From: Bacteroidaceae bacterium
GTDB lineage: Bacteria > Bacteroidota > Bacteroidia > Bacteroidales > Bacteroidaceae
Length of the DNA: 64,000 bases
Direction: 5' to 3'
Assembly (NCBI GenBank): GCA_017481875.1
Contig: JAFUOP010000030.1
Coordinates: 1-64,000 of the forward strand
This document shows, in pieces, positions 53,369 to 63,058 of the stretch. How positions within the stretch are numbered: position 1 is the stretch's first letter; every line of letters starts with the position of its first letter. Below the pieces are notes generated by a model. The model saw nothing but the letters and a program-made list of their open reading frames with translations. It ran no database searches and was not told where the DNA came from. The translations under genes were made by a program, and so were the position numbers.

Positions 53369-54688
53369 ATGAATCTTAAAATGCGATTGACAACAATGGT
53401 TGCCCTGCTGGCAGTGTTTATGCTGGCACGCGCACAAGAGACTACCCCCACAATGCATCTCACGCTCGACAAAGCTATTGAGCTTGCATTGAGCGAGAAC
53501 CCCACCATTAAGGTAGCGGAGAAAGAGATTGAGTTGAAGAAAGTTTCACAAAACGAGGCTTGGCAGAACCTATTACCTACAGCCACACTAAACGGAAGCA
53601 TTAACTATGCCATTAAAGCTGCCGAGATGAACCTGGGTGGACAAACATTTAAGATGGGTAAAGACGACGCAAGCACCTGGAACGGAGCATTGCAAGTGTC
53701 GCTTCCCGTATTTGCACCTGCAATATACAAGACAATGAGCCTTACAAAAGCAGACGTAGAACTTGCTGCCGAGAAAAGCCGCGGCTCTAAAATAGACCTC
53801 GTAAACCAGGTTACAAAAGCATACTACCAACTGATGCTTGCACAGGACTCTTACAATGTGCTGATGGAAAACTACAAGCTTGCCGAGGACAATTTTAATA
53901 TTGTAAATGCAAAATTCACACAAGGAAGAGTAAGCGAGTATGATAAAATAAGCGCAGAGGTACAAAAGAGCAATGCTTGGCCCTCGGTTATAAGCGGCAG
54001 AAACGCTGTGGAGATTGCAAAGTTGCAATTAAAGGTGCTTATGGGCATTACCGCCGATGTAAACATTGTTATAGACGACAACCTCAAAAACCACGAGGTT
54101 GAAATGAACAAAGACGCTGCCAAGCAGGCAATAGACCTAAACAACAATTCTGCGCTGAAGGCTATAGACCTGCAGGCACAATTGCTGAAAAAACAACGTA
54201 GCTTATTGAAAACAAGCTTCATGCCCACACTTGCCCTATCGGGTAACTTGCAATACCAATCGCTTTACAACGAGGATTGGAAGGTTATGGACTACACCTG
54301 GAGCAACAGTTCTTCGGTAGCACTCTCTTTGAGCATTCCCCTATTCCAGGCAAGCAACTTCACAAAGCTGAAGAGCAATAAAATACAACAGTGGCAGCTG
54401 GCCGAAACACGCACCAACACCGAGCGTTTGCTTAATATGCAGGCACAAAGCTACCTGGACAACATGACAAAGAGTGCCGAGCAGCTGGAGAGCAACAAAA
54501 CCGCTGTAGAGCTTGCAAAGAAGGGGCTGGAGATAAGCCAAAAGCGTTACGACGTGGGAAAAGGCACAATTCTGGAGCTGACAAATTCACAGGTATCGCT
54601 CACAAACGTACAGCTGAGCTACAACAACACCATTTACGACTATTTGGTGGCAAAATCGGAATTGAACACAGTATTAGGAAAGGAATAA
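53369..54688 (+). CDS. TolC-family outer membrane efflux protein
   Basis: A 439-residue outer-membrane channel component. After a signal peptide (about 1-22, ending LARAQ) come the two repeats of the OEP domain: LTLDKAIELALSENPTIKVAEKEI at the start and TERLLNMQAQSYLDNMTKSAEQL in the second half, with long periplasmic helices. It forms the outer duct of a tripartite RND pump. It starts 6 nt after the tetR stop and is followed by the adaptor 21 nt later. No TolC lipobox is visible. Confidence 0.9.
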   Translation: MNLKMRLTTMVALLAVFMLARAQETTPTMHLTLDKAIELALSENPTIKVAEKEIELKKVSQNEAWQNLLPTATLNGSINYAIKAAEMNLGGQTFKMGKDDASTWNGALQVSLPVFAPAIYKTMSLTKADVELAAEKSRGSKIDLVNQVTKAYYQLMLAQDSYNVLMENYKLAEDNFNIVNAKFTQGRVSEYDKISAEVQKSNAWPSVISGRNAVEIAKLQLKVLMGITADVNIVIDDNLKNHEVEMNKDAAKQAIDLNNNSALKAIDLQAQLLKKQRSLLKTSFMPTLALSGNLQYQSLYNEDWKVMDYTWSNSSSVALSLSIPLFQASNFTKLKSNKIQQWQLAETRTNTERLLNMQAQSYLDNMTKSAEQLESNKTAVELAKKGLEISQKRYDVGKGTILELTNSQVSLTNVQLSYNNTIYDYLVAKSELNTVLGKE

Positions 54689-54709
54689 ATAAAAAACATA
54701 TAGACGATT

Positions 54710-55744
54710 ATGAAAAAGAATCTGACATTTATTGCATTGGTCGCAACAACTATATTTTGTTCTTGCGGCAGCTCAGAGACAAAAGAGAATGCAGAGACTG
54801 TAGAAACTGCACAGGTACAACAAGAAAAGCCTAAAGTGAAAATAGCTAAAGTAACAGCAGAAGAGGTTGCACAGCTTGAGCAATACACTACTACTGTGGA
54901 AGCCGAGGTGAAAAATAATATTATTCCCAGCTCTGCACTACGTATAGAAAAGATTCTTGTTGAGGTGGGCGACAACGTACGCAAAGGGCAGAAATTGGTA
55001 TTGCTCGACGCAAGCAGCCTCGACCAGCTTAAAATGCAGGTTGAAAACCAGGAAATAGACTTCAAGCGCGTTGAGGAGCTCTACAAAGTGGGCGGTGCCT
55101 CAGCAGCCGAGTATGACAACGCCAAGACTCAGTTGGAGGTAAACAAGCGTGCGCTTGCCAATAAATTGGAAAACACAGTGCTTGTGAGCCCCATCGACGG
55201 TGTAGTGTCGGCACGTAACTACGACAACGGCGATATGTACGGTGGAAAGCCCATTTTGGTTGTAGAGCAGATTTCTCCCGTAAAGATGAAGATAAACGTG
55301 AGCGAGAGTCGCTATGCACAGACAAACAAGAGCTTGCCCGTAACAGTTACATTCGACACATACGGCAGCCAGGAATTCACCGGCAAGATAGATATTGTAT
55401 ATCCCACCATCAATGCTGCGACACACACATTCCCCGTGGAGATTAAGATTGCAAACAACGACCGCAAAGTGCGCCCCGGAATGTTCGGACACGTAACTGT
55501 AAACTTTGGAACAAAGAACCACGTTGTTGTGCCCGACCAAGCTGTTATCAAACAGGCCGGTGCAGGCGACTACTATGTTTATACTTATGAGCAGAACGGC
55601 ACAGTTAAGCACAACAAGGTAGAGCTTGGCCGTCGTATGGGCGACAGATATGAGCTCATTTCGGGTATCGAGCCCAACAGCTATGTTGTTGTTGCAGGCC
55701 AGACAAACCTGAGCAATGGAAAAGAGGTTGAAGTAATGGAATAA
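54710..55744 (+). CDS. RND efflux periplasmic adaptor (membrane fusion protein), lipoprotein
   Basis: A 344-residue HlyD/AcrA-type adaptor with a lipobox at the N-terminus (IFCSCG, cysteine near residue 18), so it is lipid-anchored. The biotinyl-lipoyl-like half-motifs are visible as VEVGDNVRKGQKLVLLDASS and NTVLVSPIDGVVSARNYDNG. A beta-barrel region follows (NVSESRYAQTNKSLPVTVTF). It bridges the RND pump and TolC protein encoded on either side. Confidence 0.92.
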   Translation: MKKNLTFIALVATTIFCSCGSSETKENAETVETAQVQQEKPKVKIAKVTAEEVAQLEQYTTTVEAEVKNNIIPSSALRIEKILVEVGDNVRKGQKLVLLDASSLDQLKMQVENQEIDFKRVEELYKVGGASAAEYDNAKTQLEVNKRALANKLENTVLVSPIDGVVSARNYDNGDMYGGKPILVVEQISPVKMKINVSESRYAQTNKSLPVTVTFDTYGSQEFTGKIDIVYPTINAATHTFPVEIKIANNDRKVRPGMFGHVTVNFGTKNHVVVPDQAVIKQAGAGDYYVYTYEQNGTVKHNKVELGRRMGDRYELISGIEPNSYVVVAGQTNLSNGKEVEVME

Positions 55745-55769
55745 AAAACACGATAAAATATAAGATAAT

Positions 55770-58700
55770 ATGAGTATATATGAAAGCGCGGTGAAAAAAC
55801 CGATTATGACATCGCTATGCTTCTTGGCGATTGCTCTTTTTGGTGTTTTTTCATTCTCAAAGCTACCTATCGACTTATACCCCGACATTGAAACAAACAC
55901 CATTATGGTATTTACATACTACAATGGTGCAAGTGCCGATGACATTGAAAACAACGTAACACGCCCATTGGAGAACACGCTTAACTCCGTGGAACATTTG
56001 AAGCATATTACATCGAAGTCGCGTGAGAACGTGTCGGTTATTACTCTTGAATTTGAGTTCGGATATGACATAGACGACCTCACCAACGACGTGCGCGACA
56101 AGCTGGATATGGTTTCTTCGTCGCTCCCCGACGATGCCAACAACCCCATTATCTTCAAGTTCTCTACCGACATGATTCCTATTGTGATGATTGCGGTAAA
56201 GGCCGAAGAGAGCCAGAATGCGCTATACAAGATTCTTGACGACAACGTTGCCAACCCGCTTGCGCGTATCGACGGTGTGGGTACAGTGTCTATTTCGGGT
56301 GCCCCCGAGCGTGAGATTAACATATACATGGACCCCGTGAAAATGGAGGCCTACAATATACCCGTTGAGAGTGTAAGTGCCATTATTGCTGCCGAGAACC
56401 GCAATATCCCCGGTGGTAACTTTGATGTGGGCAACAACACATACTCTCTGCGTGTAGAGGGTGAGTTCAAAGACCCCCGCCAGATGATGGAGCTTGTTGT
56501 GGGCACACACGATGGTGCGAATGTATATTTGAAAGACATTGCACGTATTGTGGATAATGTACAGGAGCGTTCGCAACGCACATTTACCGATGGCAAGCAG
56601 GGTGCAATGATTATTGTACAGAAACAGAGCGGTGGCAACTCCGTGGCTATTTCAGAAGCGGTAAAGAACGAGCTTCCCAAGCTGCAAGACCGCCTTCCCG
56701 CCGATGTTGAGATGAACGTTATTGTGGATACATCGGAGAACATCTTGAACACTGTTGACACTTTGTCATCTACCATTCGCGATGCACTCATCTTCGTTGT
56801 GCTTGTGGTATTTATATTCTTGGGACGTTGGAGAGCTACAGTAATTATTGCTATCACCATTCCCTTCTCACTTATCGCATCGTTTGTTTACCTATTTGCA
56901 ACAGGAGGTTCTATAAACATTATATCACTCTCTTGTTTGAGTATTGCCATCGGTTCGGTGGTTGATGACGCCATTGTGGTGCTTGAGAACGTTACCACAC
57001 ACATTGAGCGTGGTTCGAGCCCCTACAATGCCGCTGTACACGGTACCAATGAGGTGGGTGTATCGGTTATGGCATCTACCCTCACAATGTTTGCCGTGTT
57101 CTTCCCATTGACTATGGTAACCGGTATGAGTGGTATTCTCTTTAAGCAGCTGGGTTGGATGATGTGTATCATTATGTTAATCTCGCTTGTTGCATCGCTC
57201 ACACTTACACCTATGATGTGTGCCAAAATGCTTAAGTTGCAGAAGAAGCAAAGCAAATTCTTCATCACCTTCTACAAACCTATTCAGAAGGTGCTGGATA
57301 CCATTGACGAAAAGTATGCAAAAGCAGTAAACTGGGCTATGCGCCACCGTTGGACTACTCTTGCTGCCAGCTTTGGTATCTTCTTGATAAGCTTGCTTTG
57401 TGCAAAAAGTATTAAGAGCGAGTTCTTCCCCACAAACGACAACGGCCGCGTGGGTGCAACCATTGAGATGCCCATCGGTACCCGCGTGGAGATTTCACAG
57501 GAGATTGGCTTGCGCCTAACAAAGTTGTGGCAAGAGCGTTACGGCGACACTATGAAGGCTTGTAACTTCACCGTGGGCCAGGCCGATGAAAACAACACAT
57601 TTGCATCGCTCAGCGACAACGGTACACATATTATGAGTTTTAACATAAGCTTTGTACCTTCGGACCAGCGCGAGAAAGGCCTTGAGGTTATTTGCGACGA
57701 AATGCGTGCCGACATGAAAAACTTCCCCGAGATTGCAAGAAGCAAAGTGATGCTCGGTGGCAGCATGAGCAGCATGGGTGGACAGAACACCGCATCGTTT
57801 GAGATTTACGGCTACGACCTTGAGGAGACCGACCGCCTCTCAAAAGCCCTTGCCGACTCACTACGTGCTTGGGACAAGATTACACAGGTGAACATCAGCC
57901 GAAGCGATTACCAGCCACAGTACCGCGTTGAGTTTGACCGCGAGAAGCTTGCTATGCACGGATTGAACCTATCTACAGCGGCGACATACCTGCGCAACCG
58001 TTACAACGGTGCACTATCGACATATTACCGCGAGGACGGTGATGAGTACGATGTAAAGGTGCGCTACGAGCCCGATGCACGCCAGAGTATCGAAGATATC
58101 GAGAACGTAGTTATATACAATGCAACAGGCCAGCCTGTGCGCATAAAGGAGCTTGGCAAGGTGGTTATGAATGAGATGCCCCCTACCATTGAGCGTAAAG
58201 ACCGCGAGCGTATTGTAACAGTTGATGCCATTCTGGCAGCAGGTACAGCACTTAGCGATGGTGTAAACTACGGACAGGCTATTATCGACAAGATGGACAT
58301 ACCTACCGGTATTGCCATAGAGGTTGCCGGTTCTTACGAGGACCAGCAGGATTCTAACCGCGACCTCGGCCAGCTTGGTTTGATTATTCTGGTATTGGTG
58401 TTCATTGTAATGGCATCGCAGTTCGAGTCGCTTACCTACCCATTCATTCTTATGATTTCGGTATTGTTTGCGTTAAGTGGTGTGTTGCTTGCACTCTTCA
58501 TTACAGGAACAAACCTCAACGTTATGTCAATGCTTGGTGGTATTATGCTTATCGGTATGGTTGTGAAGAACGGTATTGTGCTCATTGACTACACAATGCT
58601 GTTGCGCGAAAGAGGCCTTGGAGTTATTCCGGCCTGCGTAGGTGCAGCCAAGAGCCGTTTGCGCCCCGTGCTTATGACAACTTGTACAACAATTTTGGGT

Positions 58701-58949
58701 ATGGTGCCTATGGCTATAAGCCACGGTGTAGGTGCCGAGATGTGGCGTCCCTTGGGTATTGCCGTTATCGGTGGTCTTACAATATCAACTATAATGACCC
58801 TTATCTATGTTCCCGCAATGTATGGTATTTTTGCCGGTAACGGTATAAAGAACCGTCGTCGTGCCATAAAGAAACAGCGCGAATTGCAGGCATACTGGAA
58901 CGAGAACAAGGAGATAGAGCAGTTGAAGGGCAAGGATAAAAAGCACTAA
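55770..58949 (+). CDS. RND-family inner membrane efflux transporter
   Basis: A 1059-residue proton-driven RND transporter of the HAE-1/AcrB type with 12 transmembrane segments and two large periplasmic loops. The N-terminus is SAVKKPIMTSLCFLAIALFG. The proton-relay segment in TM4 reads LSIAIGSVVDDAIVVLENV with paired aspartates. The C-half contains LGGIMLIGMVVKNGIVLIDY. The mainly drug/organic-substrate class is more likely than heavy-metal CzcA, which has a different TM4 motif. Substrates are unknown. It is followed 33 nt later by a PII-like gene. Confidence 0.93.
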   Translation: MSIYESAVKKPIMTSLCFLAIALFGVFSFSKLPIDLYPDIETNTIMVFTYYNGASADDIENNVTRPLENTLNSVEHLKHITSKSRENVSVITLEFEFGYDIDDLTNDVRDKLDMVSSSLPDDANNPIIFKFSTDMIPIVMIAVKAEESQNALYKILDDNVANPLARIDGVGTVSISGAPEREINIYMDPVKMEAYNIPVESVSAIIAAENRNIPGGNFDVGNNTYSLRVEGEFKDPRQMMELVVGTHDGANVYLKDIARIVDNVQERSQRTFTDGKQGAMIIVQKQSGGNSVAISEAVKNELPKLQDRLPADVEMNVIVDTSENILNTVDTLSSTIRDALIFVVLVVFIFLGRWRATVIIAITIPFSLIASFVYLFATGGSINIISLSCLSIAIGSVVDDAIVVLENVTTHIERGSSPYNAAVHGTNEVGVSVMASTLTMFAVFFPLTMVTGMSGILFKQLGWMMCIIMLISLVASLTLTPMMCAKMLKLQKKQSKFFITFYKPIQKVLDTIDEKYAKAVNWAMRHRWTTLAASFGIFLISLLCAKSIKSEFFPTNDNGRVGATIEMPIGTRVEISQEIGLRLTKLWQERYGDTMKACNFTVGQADENNTFASLSDNGTHIMSFNISFVPSDQREKGLEVICDEMRADMKNFPEIARSKVMLGGSMSSMGGQNTASFEIYGYDLEETDRLSKALADSLRAWDKITQVNISRSDYQPQYRVEFDREKLAMHGLNLSTAATYLRNRYNGALSTYYREDGDEYDVKVRYEPDARQSIEDIENVVIYNATGQPVRIKELGKVVMNEMPPTIERKDRERIVTVDAILAAGTALSDGVNYGQAIIDKMDIPTGIAIEVAGSYEDQQDSNRDLGQLGLIILVLVFIVMASQFESLTYPFILMISVLFALSGVLLALFITGTNLNVMSMLGGIMLIGMVVKNGIVLIDYTMLLRERGLGVIPACVGAAKSRLRPVLMTTCTTILGMVPMAISHGVGAEMWRPLGIAVIGGLTISTIMTLIYVPAMYGIFAGNGIKNRRRAIKKQRELQAYWNENKEIEQLKGKDKKH

Positions 58950-58982
58950 TTGCCACCCTAACCAAATTAAACCAAAAGAATT

Positions 58983-59276
58983 ATGAAAAGTATATTCATC
59001 ACATTCGACATTTCGCACAAAGATGCGATAGTAGATATGCTCACACACAACAACTGCCGTGGTTTCTCTTTCTTTGAGCAGATGCAAGGACGTGGCTCCA
59101 AAACGGGCGACCCCCACTATGGCTCACACGCGTGGCCCTCGATGTGTGGCTCCATAATTACCATTGTTGATGACAACAAAGTAGCCAACATTCTAAAAGA
59201 AATTGAGGCTATAGACAAAGAGACACCGCAGCTGGGCTTGCGTGCCTTTGTATGGAACATTGAGCAACAGTACTAA
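58983..59276 (+). CDS. small PII-like protein at the end of the efflux operon
   Basis: A 97-residue protein with the beta-alpha-beta pattern of the PII/ferredoxin-like fold: KSIFITFDISHKDAIVDML, then GSIITIVDDNKVANILKEIE. Small PII-like proteins of this size occur next to RND pumps in other bacteria and are proposed to bind a metal or nucleotide. A cluster of His, Cys and Trp (GDPHYGSHAWPSMCG) in the loop could be a metal site. It is the last gene before a terminator. The family name is my inference from pattern and context. Confidence 0.6.
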   Translation: MKSIFITFDISHKDAIVDMLTHNNCRGFSFFEQMQGRGSKTGDPHYGSHAWPSMCGSIITIVDDNKVANILKEIEAIDKETPQLGLRAFVWNIEQQY

Positions 59277-59295
59277 AACAGCTCATAAGCTACAA

Positions 59296-59325
59296 GAAAC
59301 GGCAACACCGCGGTGTTGCCGTTTC
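59296..59325. terminator. terminator of the efflux operon
   Basis: A 30-bp perfect palindrome, half-site GAAACGGCAACACCG, followed by TGTTTTG. It lies 19 nt after the stop of the PII-like gene. Confidence 0.85.
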
Positions 59326-59375
59326 TGTTTTGTATCCTTTTTGCACAAGGTTACCGAAATCTCCCTTATTTTTAC

Positions 59376-59383
59376 TATCTTCG
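59376..59383 (+). promoter_or_regulatory. promoter of the Lnb gene (-7 box)
   Basis: TATCTTCG is the one-base variant also used before rpoD and at 10331. It lies 20 nt before the ATG. The -33 box is not clear. Confidence 0.45.
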
Positions 59384-59403
59384 CGTGCGTAAAACAAAGA
59401 ATA

Positions 59404-60603
59404 ATGACAAGAGCACTTACACACACCATAAAACTGCTTTTTATAGCTATTGCATTTATAGCAACGACACTGCTACCCGCACGTGCCGACGAGACACAAG
59501 TGAGCCTGCTCACATGCTCACCCGGTGAAGAGGTATATGAATTATTCGGGCACACAGCACTAAGATATACCGACAGCGAGAATGACATTGATGTAGTTTT
59601 CGGTTACGGTTATTTCAGCTTCAGCACACCAAACTTTGCTTGGAGATTTATTTTGGGAGAGACCGATTATATGGTTGGTGCAGTGGATTATCAAAGTTTT
59701 ATTGAGGAATACCGCCATAGAGGTTCAGGCATAACAGAGCAGGTTATACAGCTGGATTCTTTACAAAAACAGAGATTGTTCAAAGAACTTGTAACAAACT
59801 GCCAAATAACAAACAGAACCTACAGGTACAACTACTTCTATAATAACTGCACGACTAAAATACGCGATAAAATATTAGAACAGCTTGGCGGTGCGAACAA
59901 TGTTTTATACAATAACCTGCCACAAGCTGCAACCATTAGAGAAGCACTTGAACAACACACACATATTCAACCTTGGAATGAATTTGGAATAAACCTGCTG
60001 CTTGGTGCCGACATAGATGCACCCGCCACACGCGAAGTGCTGCAATTCCTCCCCGGTTACTTAATGAACGACCTTGCCACTGCGCAGATAACAAACGAAG
60101 TGGGCAGCTACCCGCTTGTAAGCGAGCAGAAGGAGCTGTTGCAACCCGTGGAAAAGGCAAAAACGCCCAACCACCTCACTCCCTTCAACAGTGCCCTGCT
60201 GCTGTTGCTTTTCACAATGATAATAATGCTGTGCGAGGTGCGCAGCCACAAAATATTTTGGGGTTACGACATTTTGCTTATGGCCGCGCAAGGCCTTGCC
60301 GGAACCATTCTATTGTTTATGGCAACCTGCTCGCTTCACCCTGCTGTGGACAACAACTACCTGCTTATATGGCTTAACCCTGTACCATTGTTGCTAATAC
60401 CGGTGCACATCTATTATGCAATAAAGCACAAGTGTCCCACGTTTATGTGGATACAGGTGGCTATGGTGGTGGCATTTATAGCAAGTGCACCGTTTGTACC
60501 ACAGCACTACCCTGCTCCCATTTTTATTTTTGCAGCAGCTACTCTTGTACGTTCAATTTTTCATATATATAGAGAAAGAATATGCGAATTAAGCCTTTAC
60601 TGA
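59404..60603 (+). CDS. lnb: lipoprotein N-acyltransferase Lnb (DUF4105 family)
   Basis: A 399-residue protein with a signal anchor (about 1-27) and a periplasmic DUF4105 domain (about 28-220). Several hydrophobic segments follow in the C-terminal half (LLLLFTMIIMLCEV, DILLMAAQGLAGTILLFM, LIWLNPVPLLLIPVHIYYAI, VAMVVAFIASAPF). The catalytic pair is visible as histidine in ELFGHTALRYTD and cysteine in NYFYNNCTTKIRDKI. Members of this family were identified as Lnb, the Bacteroides enzyme that adds the third acyl chain to lipoproteins in place of Lnt. I start at the ATG (59404), where the signal begins. Its end overlaps the next gene by 22 nt. Confidence 0.8.
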   Translation: MTRALTHTIKLLFIAIAFIATTLLPARADETQVSLLTCSPGEEVYELFGHTALRYTDSENDIDVVFGYGYFSFSTPNFAWRFILGETDYMVGAVDYQSFIEEYRHRGSGITEQVIQLDSLQKQRLFKELVTNCQITNRTYRYNYFYNNCTTKIRDKILEQLGGANNVLYNNLPQAATIREALEQHTHIQPWNEFGINLLLGADIDAPATREVLQFLPGYLMNDLATAQITNEVGSYPLVSEQKELLQPVEKAKTPNHLTPFNSALLLLLFTMIIMLCEVRSHKIFWGYDILLMAAQGLAGTILLFMATCSLHPAVDNNYLLIWLNPVPLLLIPVHIYYAIKHKCPTFMWIQVAMVVAFIASAPFVPQHYPAPIFIFAAATLVRSIFHIYRERICELSLY

Positions 60604-62126
60604 TACTTTTACTTGCCCTACCACTGCAGGCACTTGCACAAGAAAAAATAGAATCGCCCAAATTATTGGTAACTATAACCATAGACCAATTGCGCAGTGA
60701 TTTCATGTATGAATTTGAAGGGCTGTACACACCCGACGGGTTCAAACGATTGCTGGCCGGGGGGCGCGTGTATCCCAACAGCTACTATGCTTTTGAGAAT
60801 ATCGACCGTGCATCGGCAACAGCAACCCTTGTTACAGGAACAAACCCCTACACACACGGTATTGTTGGCGAGCGATGGCTCGACCGCAACTCTTTAAACA
60901 TTGTACATTGCACCGACGACAGCAAGCAACAAGGGCTGTACACTAACGACAGAGTGTCCCCGGTAAGATTAAAAGCCATAACACTTGCCGATGAAATGAA
61001 GCGCGCTACACGTGGAAAAGCGCAAATCTGCGTTATTGCTCCCGACTGCGATGCGGCCGTTATGCAAGGAGGACATGCGGCAGATGTTGTAATTTGGAAG
61101 AACGACAACACCGGTTATTGGTGCAGTTCATCATATTACGGGCTGTTCCCCGAATGGGCTGCAAAAATCAACAAAGAAGTAGTTGGGCGCAACAGCAAAT
61201 GGACACCCCTATTCCCCACAGAGCTATACAACAACTTTGGCGACAAAGCACCAAAGCAGTTCTCTTATTCATTTAACGGGAATAACGATATACGCCTGTA
61301 CAAAACATCGGCTTGCATAAACGACGAGATAAACGAAGTTGCCATAGCGTGCCTACGCAGTGGCAATATGGGGCTCGACAACATAACCGATATGCTCTCT
61401 ATAACATACTATGCAGGCAATTACAACAACATATCAATGGAAGACCGCCCCATAGAAATACAAGATATATATACCAGGCTCGACAAAAATATTTCCGACC
61501 TTTTAAAGGAGATTGACCGTCGCATTGGGCTTAATAATGTAATAATATCACTCTCCTCTACGGGTTATGTTGTGGAAGACGATTCTAACGACGAAAAATA
61601 CCGTCTCCCTTCGGGAACTGTGCACATGGACAGAGTTAAAGCCCTGCTTAATGTTTACTTAAGTGCACTCTTCGGCAAAGGAGATTACATAGATGGCTAT
61701 TTTAATTCGGAATTCTATCTAAACAAGAAAAAAATGGAGCAACTGCAACTAAAGAAAGTCGATTTAGTAGCTCACACCGTGGAATTCTTAAAATCAATAG
61801 ATGGAATTGAGGACGTATTTACCATATACCGCCTTGGCGGTATGTTGAGCCCCGAATTGCAATATGTAAAAAACGGATATAATGCAAAATGCTCAGGTGA
61901 TATTTGGCTGCGCCTGATGCCGGGCTGGAAAATGGCAAAAGACATTGTAGAAGCCAGCAATCTGGTACGTCGCAGCCCCGTAACATTCCCTATGATCATA
62001 TTTGGCGCAGGGGTAAAAGCTGATGTTGTAAATGATTTTACTCCGGCCAACATTATGGCACCAGAACTTGCCAATTACCTACACATACGCCGCCCCAACG
62101 ACAACTGTTTGAGAATATTCAGATAG
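60582..62126 (+). CDS. alkaline-phosphatase-superfamily protein, probably lacking the metal sites
   Basis: A 514-residue exported protein (signal peptide about 1-19, ending LAQ) of the PafA/nucleotide-pyrophosphatase type. The first metal aspartate is there in VTITIDQLRSDFMYEF, and the nucleophile region reads DRASATATLVTGTNPYTHGIVGE with a threonine available. Further on, the expected STDYxGH and TADHG motifs appear as TYYAGNYNN and LSSTGYV, and the late histidine is replaced (RRSPVTFPMIIFG). So most zinc ligands seem lost. It starts inside the Lnb gene, overlapping by 22 nt, so translation is coupled. A structural or regulatory partner of Lnb is one possibility. Confidence 0.75.
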   Translation: MRIKPLLILLLALPLQALAQEKIESPKLLVTITIDQLRSDFMYEFEGLYTPDGFKRLLAGGRVYPNSYYAFENIDRASATATLVTGTNPYTHGIVGERWLDRNSLNIVHCTDDSKQQGLYTNDRVSPVRLKAITLADEMKRATRGKAQICVIAPDCDAAVMQGGHAADVVIWKNDNTGYWCSSSYYGLFPEWAAKINKEVVGRNSKWTPLFPTELYNNFGDKAPKQFSYSFNGNNDIRLYKTSACINDEINEVAIACLRSGNMGLDNITDMLSITYYAGNYNNISMEDRPIEIQDIYTRLDKNISDLLKEIDRRIGLNNVIISLSSTGYVVEDDSNDEKYRLPSGTVHMDRVKALLNVYLSALFGKGDYIDGYFNSEFYLNKKKMEQLQLKKVDLVAHTVEFLKSIDGIEDVFTIYRLGGMLSPELQYVKNGYNAKCSGDIWLRLMPGWKMAKDIVEASNLVRRSPVTFPMIIFGAGVKADVVNDFTPANIMAPELANYLHIRRPNDNCLRIFR

Positions 62127-62191
62127 GAGCAAACAACAACGCTTATAGCCTGAAACAATAAGTAAAATTGTGAAATATAAATATTTTGCGG

Positions 62192-62199
62192 TATCTTTG
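62192..62199 (+). promoter_or_regulatory. coaX promoter
   Basis: TATCTTTG (62192-62199) followed by C is an exact -7 box, with TTG (62168-62170) 21 nt upstream. The leader to the coaX start is about 55 nt. Confidence 0.7.
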
Positions 62200-62261
62200 C
62201 AACAGCAGAGTGAAATTGGCTGATGGGCATTTAAATACACTTTTTTAAGAAACGACCACCA

Positions 62262-62981
62262 TTGAACCTGATAATAGACATAGGGAATAACAGTGCAAAA
62301 TTCTTTCTTTTTAACGGCAAGCAATTGATATTGCACACACGCCGAGAGAAAGACTACGACAGCATTTTACGCGAGTGGAGCACGCAGTATAACATTGAAA
62401 AAGCTATTGTTTCCACTGTTATAGACCTTTCCAAGGAAGAAAAAGCACAATTTAAATGCCTTGGTTGCCCCATTGTGTGGTTCAATGACCAAACACCCGT
62501 ACCCATAAATATAAAATATGGCACACCGCACACACTGGGGCGCGACCGCATTGCCGCTGCTGTAGGTGCAGCCAATGAAGTTCCGCAACGCAATCTTCTG
62601 GTAATTGACGCAGGCAGTGCCATAACTATAGATTTCGTGGACAAAGAAGGCAATTTTATGTGTGGCAACATATCACCCGGCATAAAAATGCGATTAAAGG
62701 CTCTGCACGAATACACCGCCCGCCTGCCACTTGTAGAAAAAGAAGGAGAAGCCCCACGGCTTGGGCACAACACTGAAACCGCAATACGAAGTGGAGTAAT
62801 AAGAGGAGTTTGCCACGAAATTGATGGTTATATTAACGAAATAAGAGAGATTTATGGCGATGTTTTTGTTTTTTTAACGGGCGGAGACGAAAAAACATTG
62901 ATTAATAACATAAAAAATCGCATCTTTGCCGATAAATTCCTCGTTGCAAAAGGATTGAACATAATTTTAGGAGCAATTTAA
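62262..62981 (+). CDS. coaX: type III pantothenate kinase
   Basis: A 239-residue CoaX, which phosphorylates pantothenate in the first step of coenzyme A synthesis. ASKHA-fold motifs are LIIDIGNNSAKFFLF (phosphate 1), PHTLGRDRIAAAVGA, LVIDAGSAITIDFVD (phosphate 2) and ISPGIKMRLKALHEYTARLP. The family start fits TTG at 62262 (no ATG is in frame near here). Length is typical for Bacteroidota CoaX. It is followed by an outer-membrane protein gene 77 nt later. Confidence 0.92.
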   Translation: MNLIIDIGNNSAKFFLFNGKQLILHTRREKDYDSILREWSTQYNIEKAIVSTVIDLSKEEKAQFKCLGCPIVWFNDQTPVPINIKYGTPHTLGRDRIAAAVGAANEVPQRNLLVIDAGSAITIDFVDKEGNFMCGNISPGIKMRLKALHEYTARLPLVEKEGEAPRLGHNTETAIRSGVIRGVCHEIDGYINEIREIYGDVFVFLTGGDEKTLINNIKNRIFADKFLVAKGLNIILGAI

Positions 62982-63058
62982 ACATTTACGACTTGTTTTG
63001 TAACAACAAATGCTCTTTTTTAAAAAATAAAGAAATTTAATCAGCTTTTTAGCTTATT

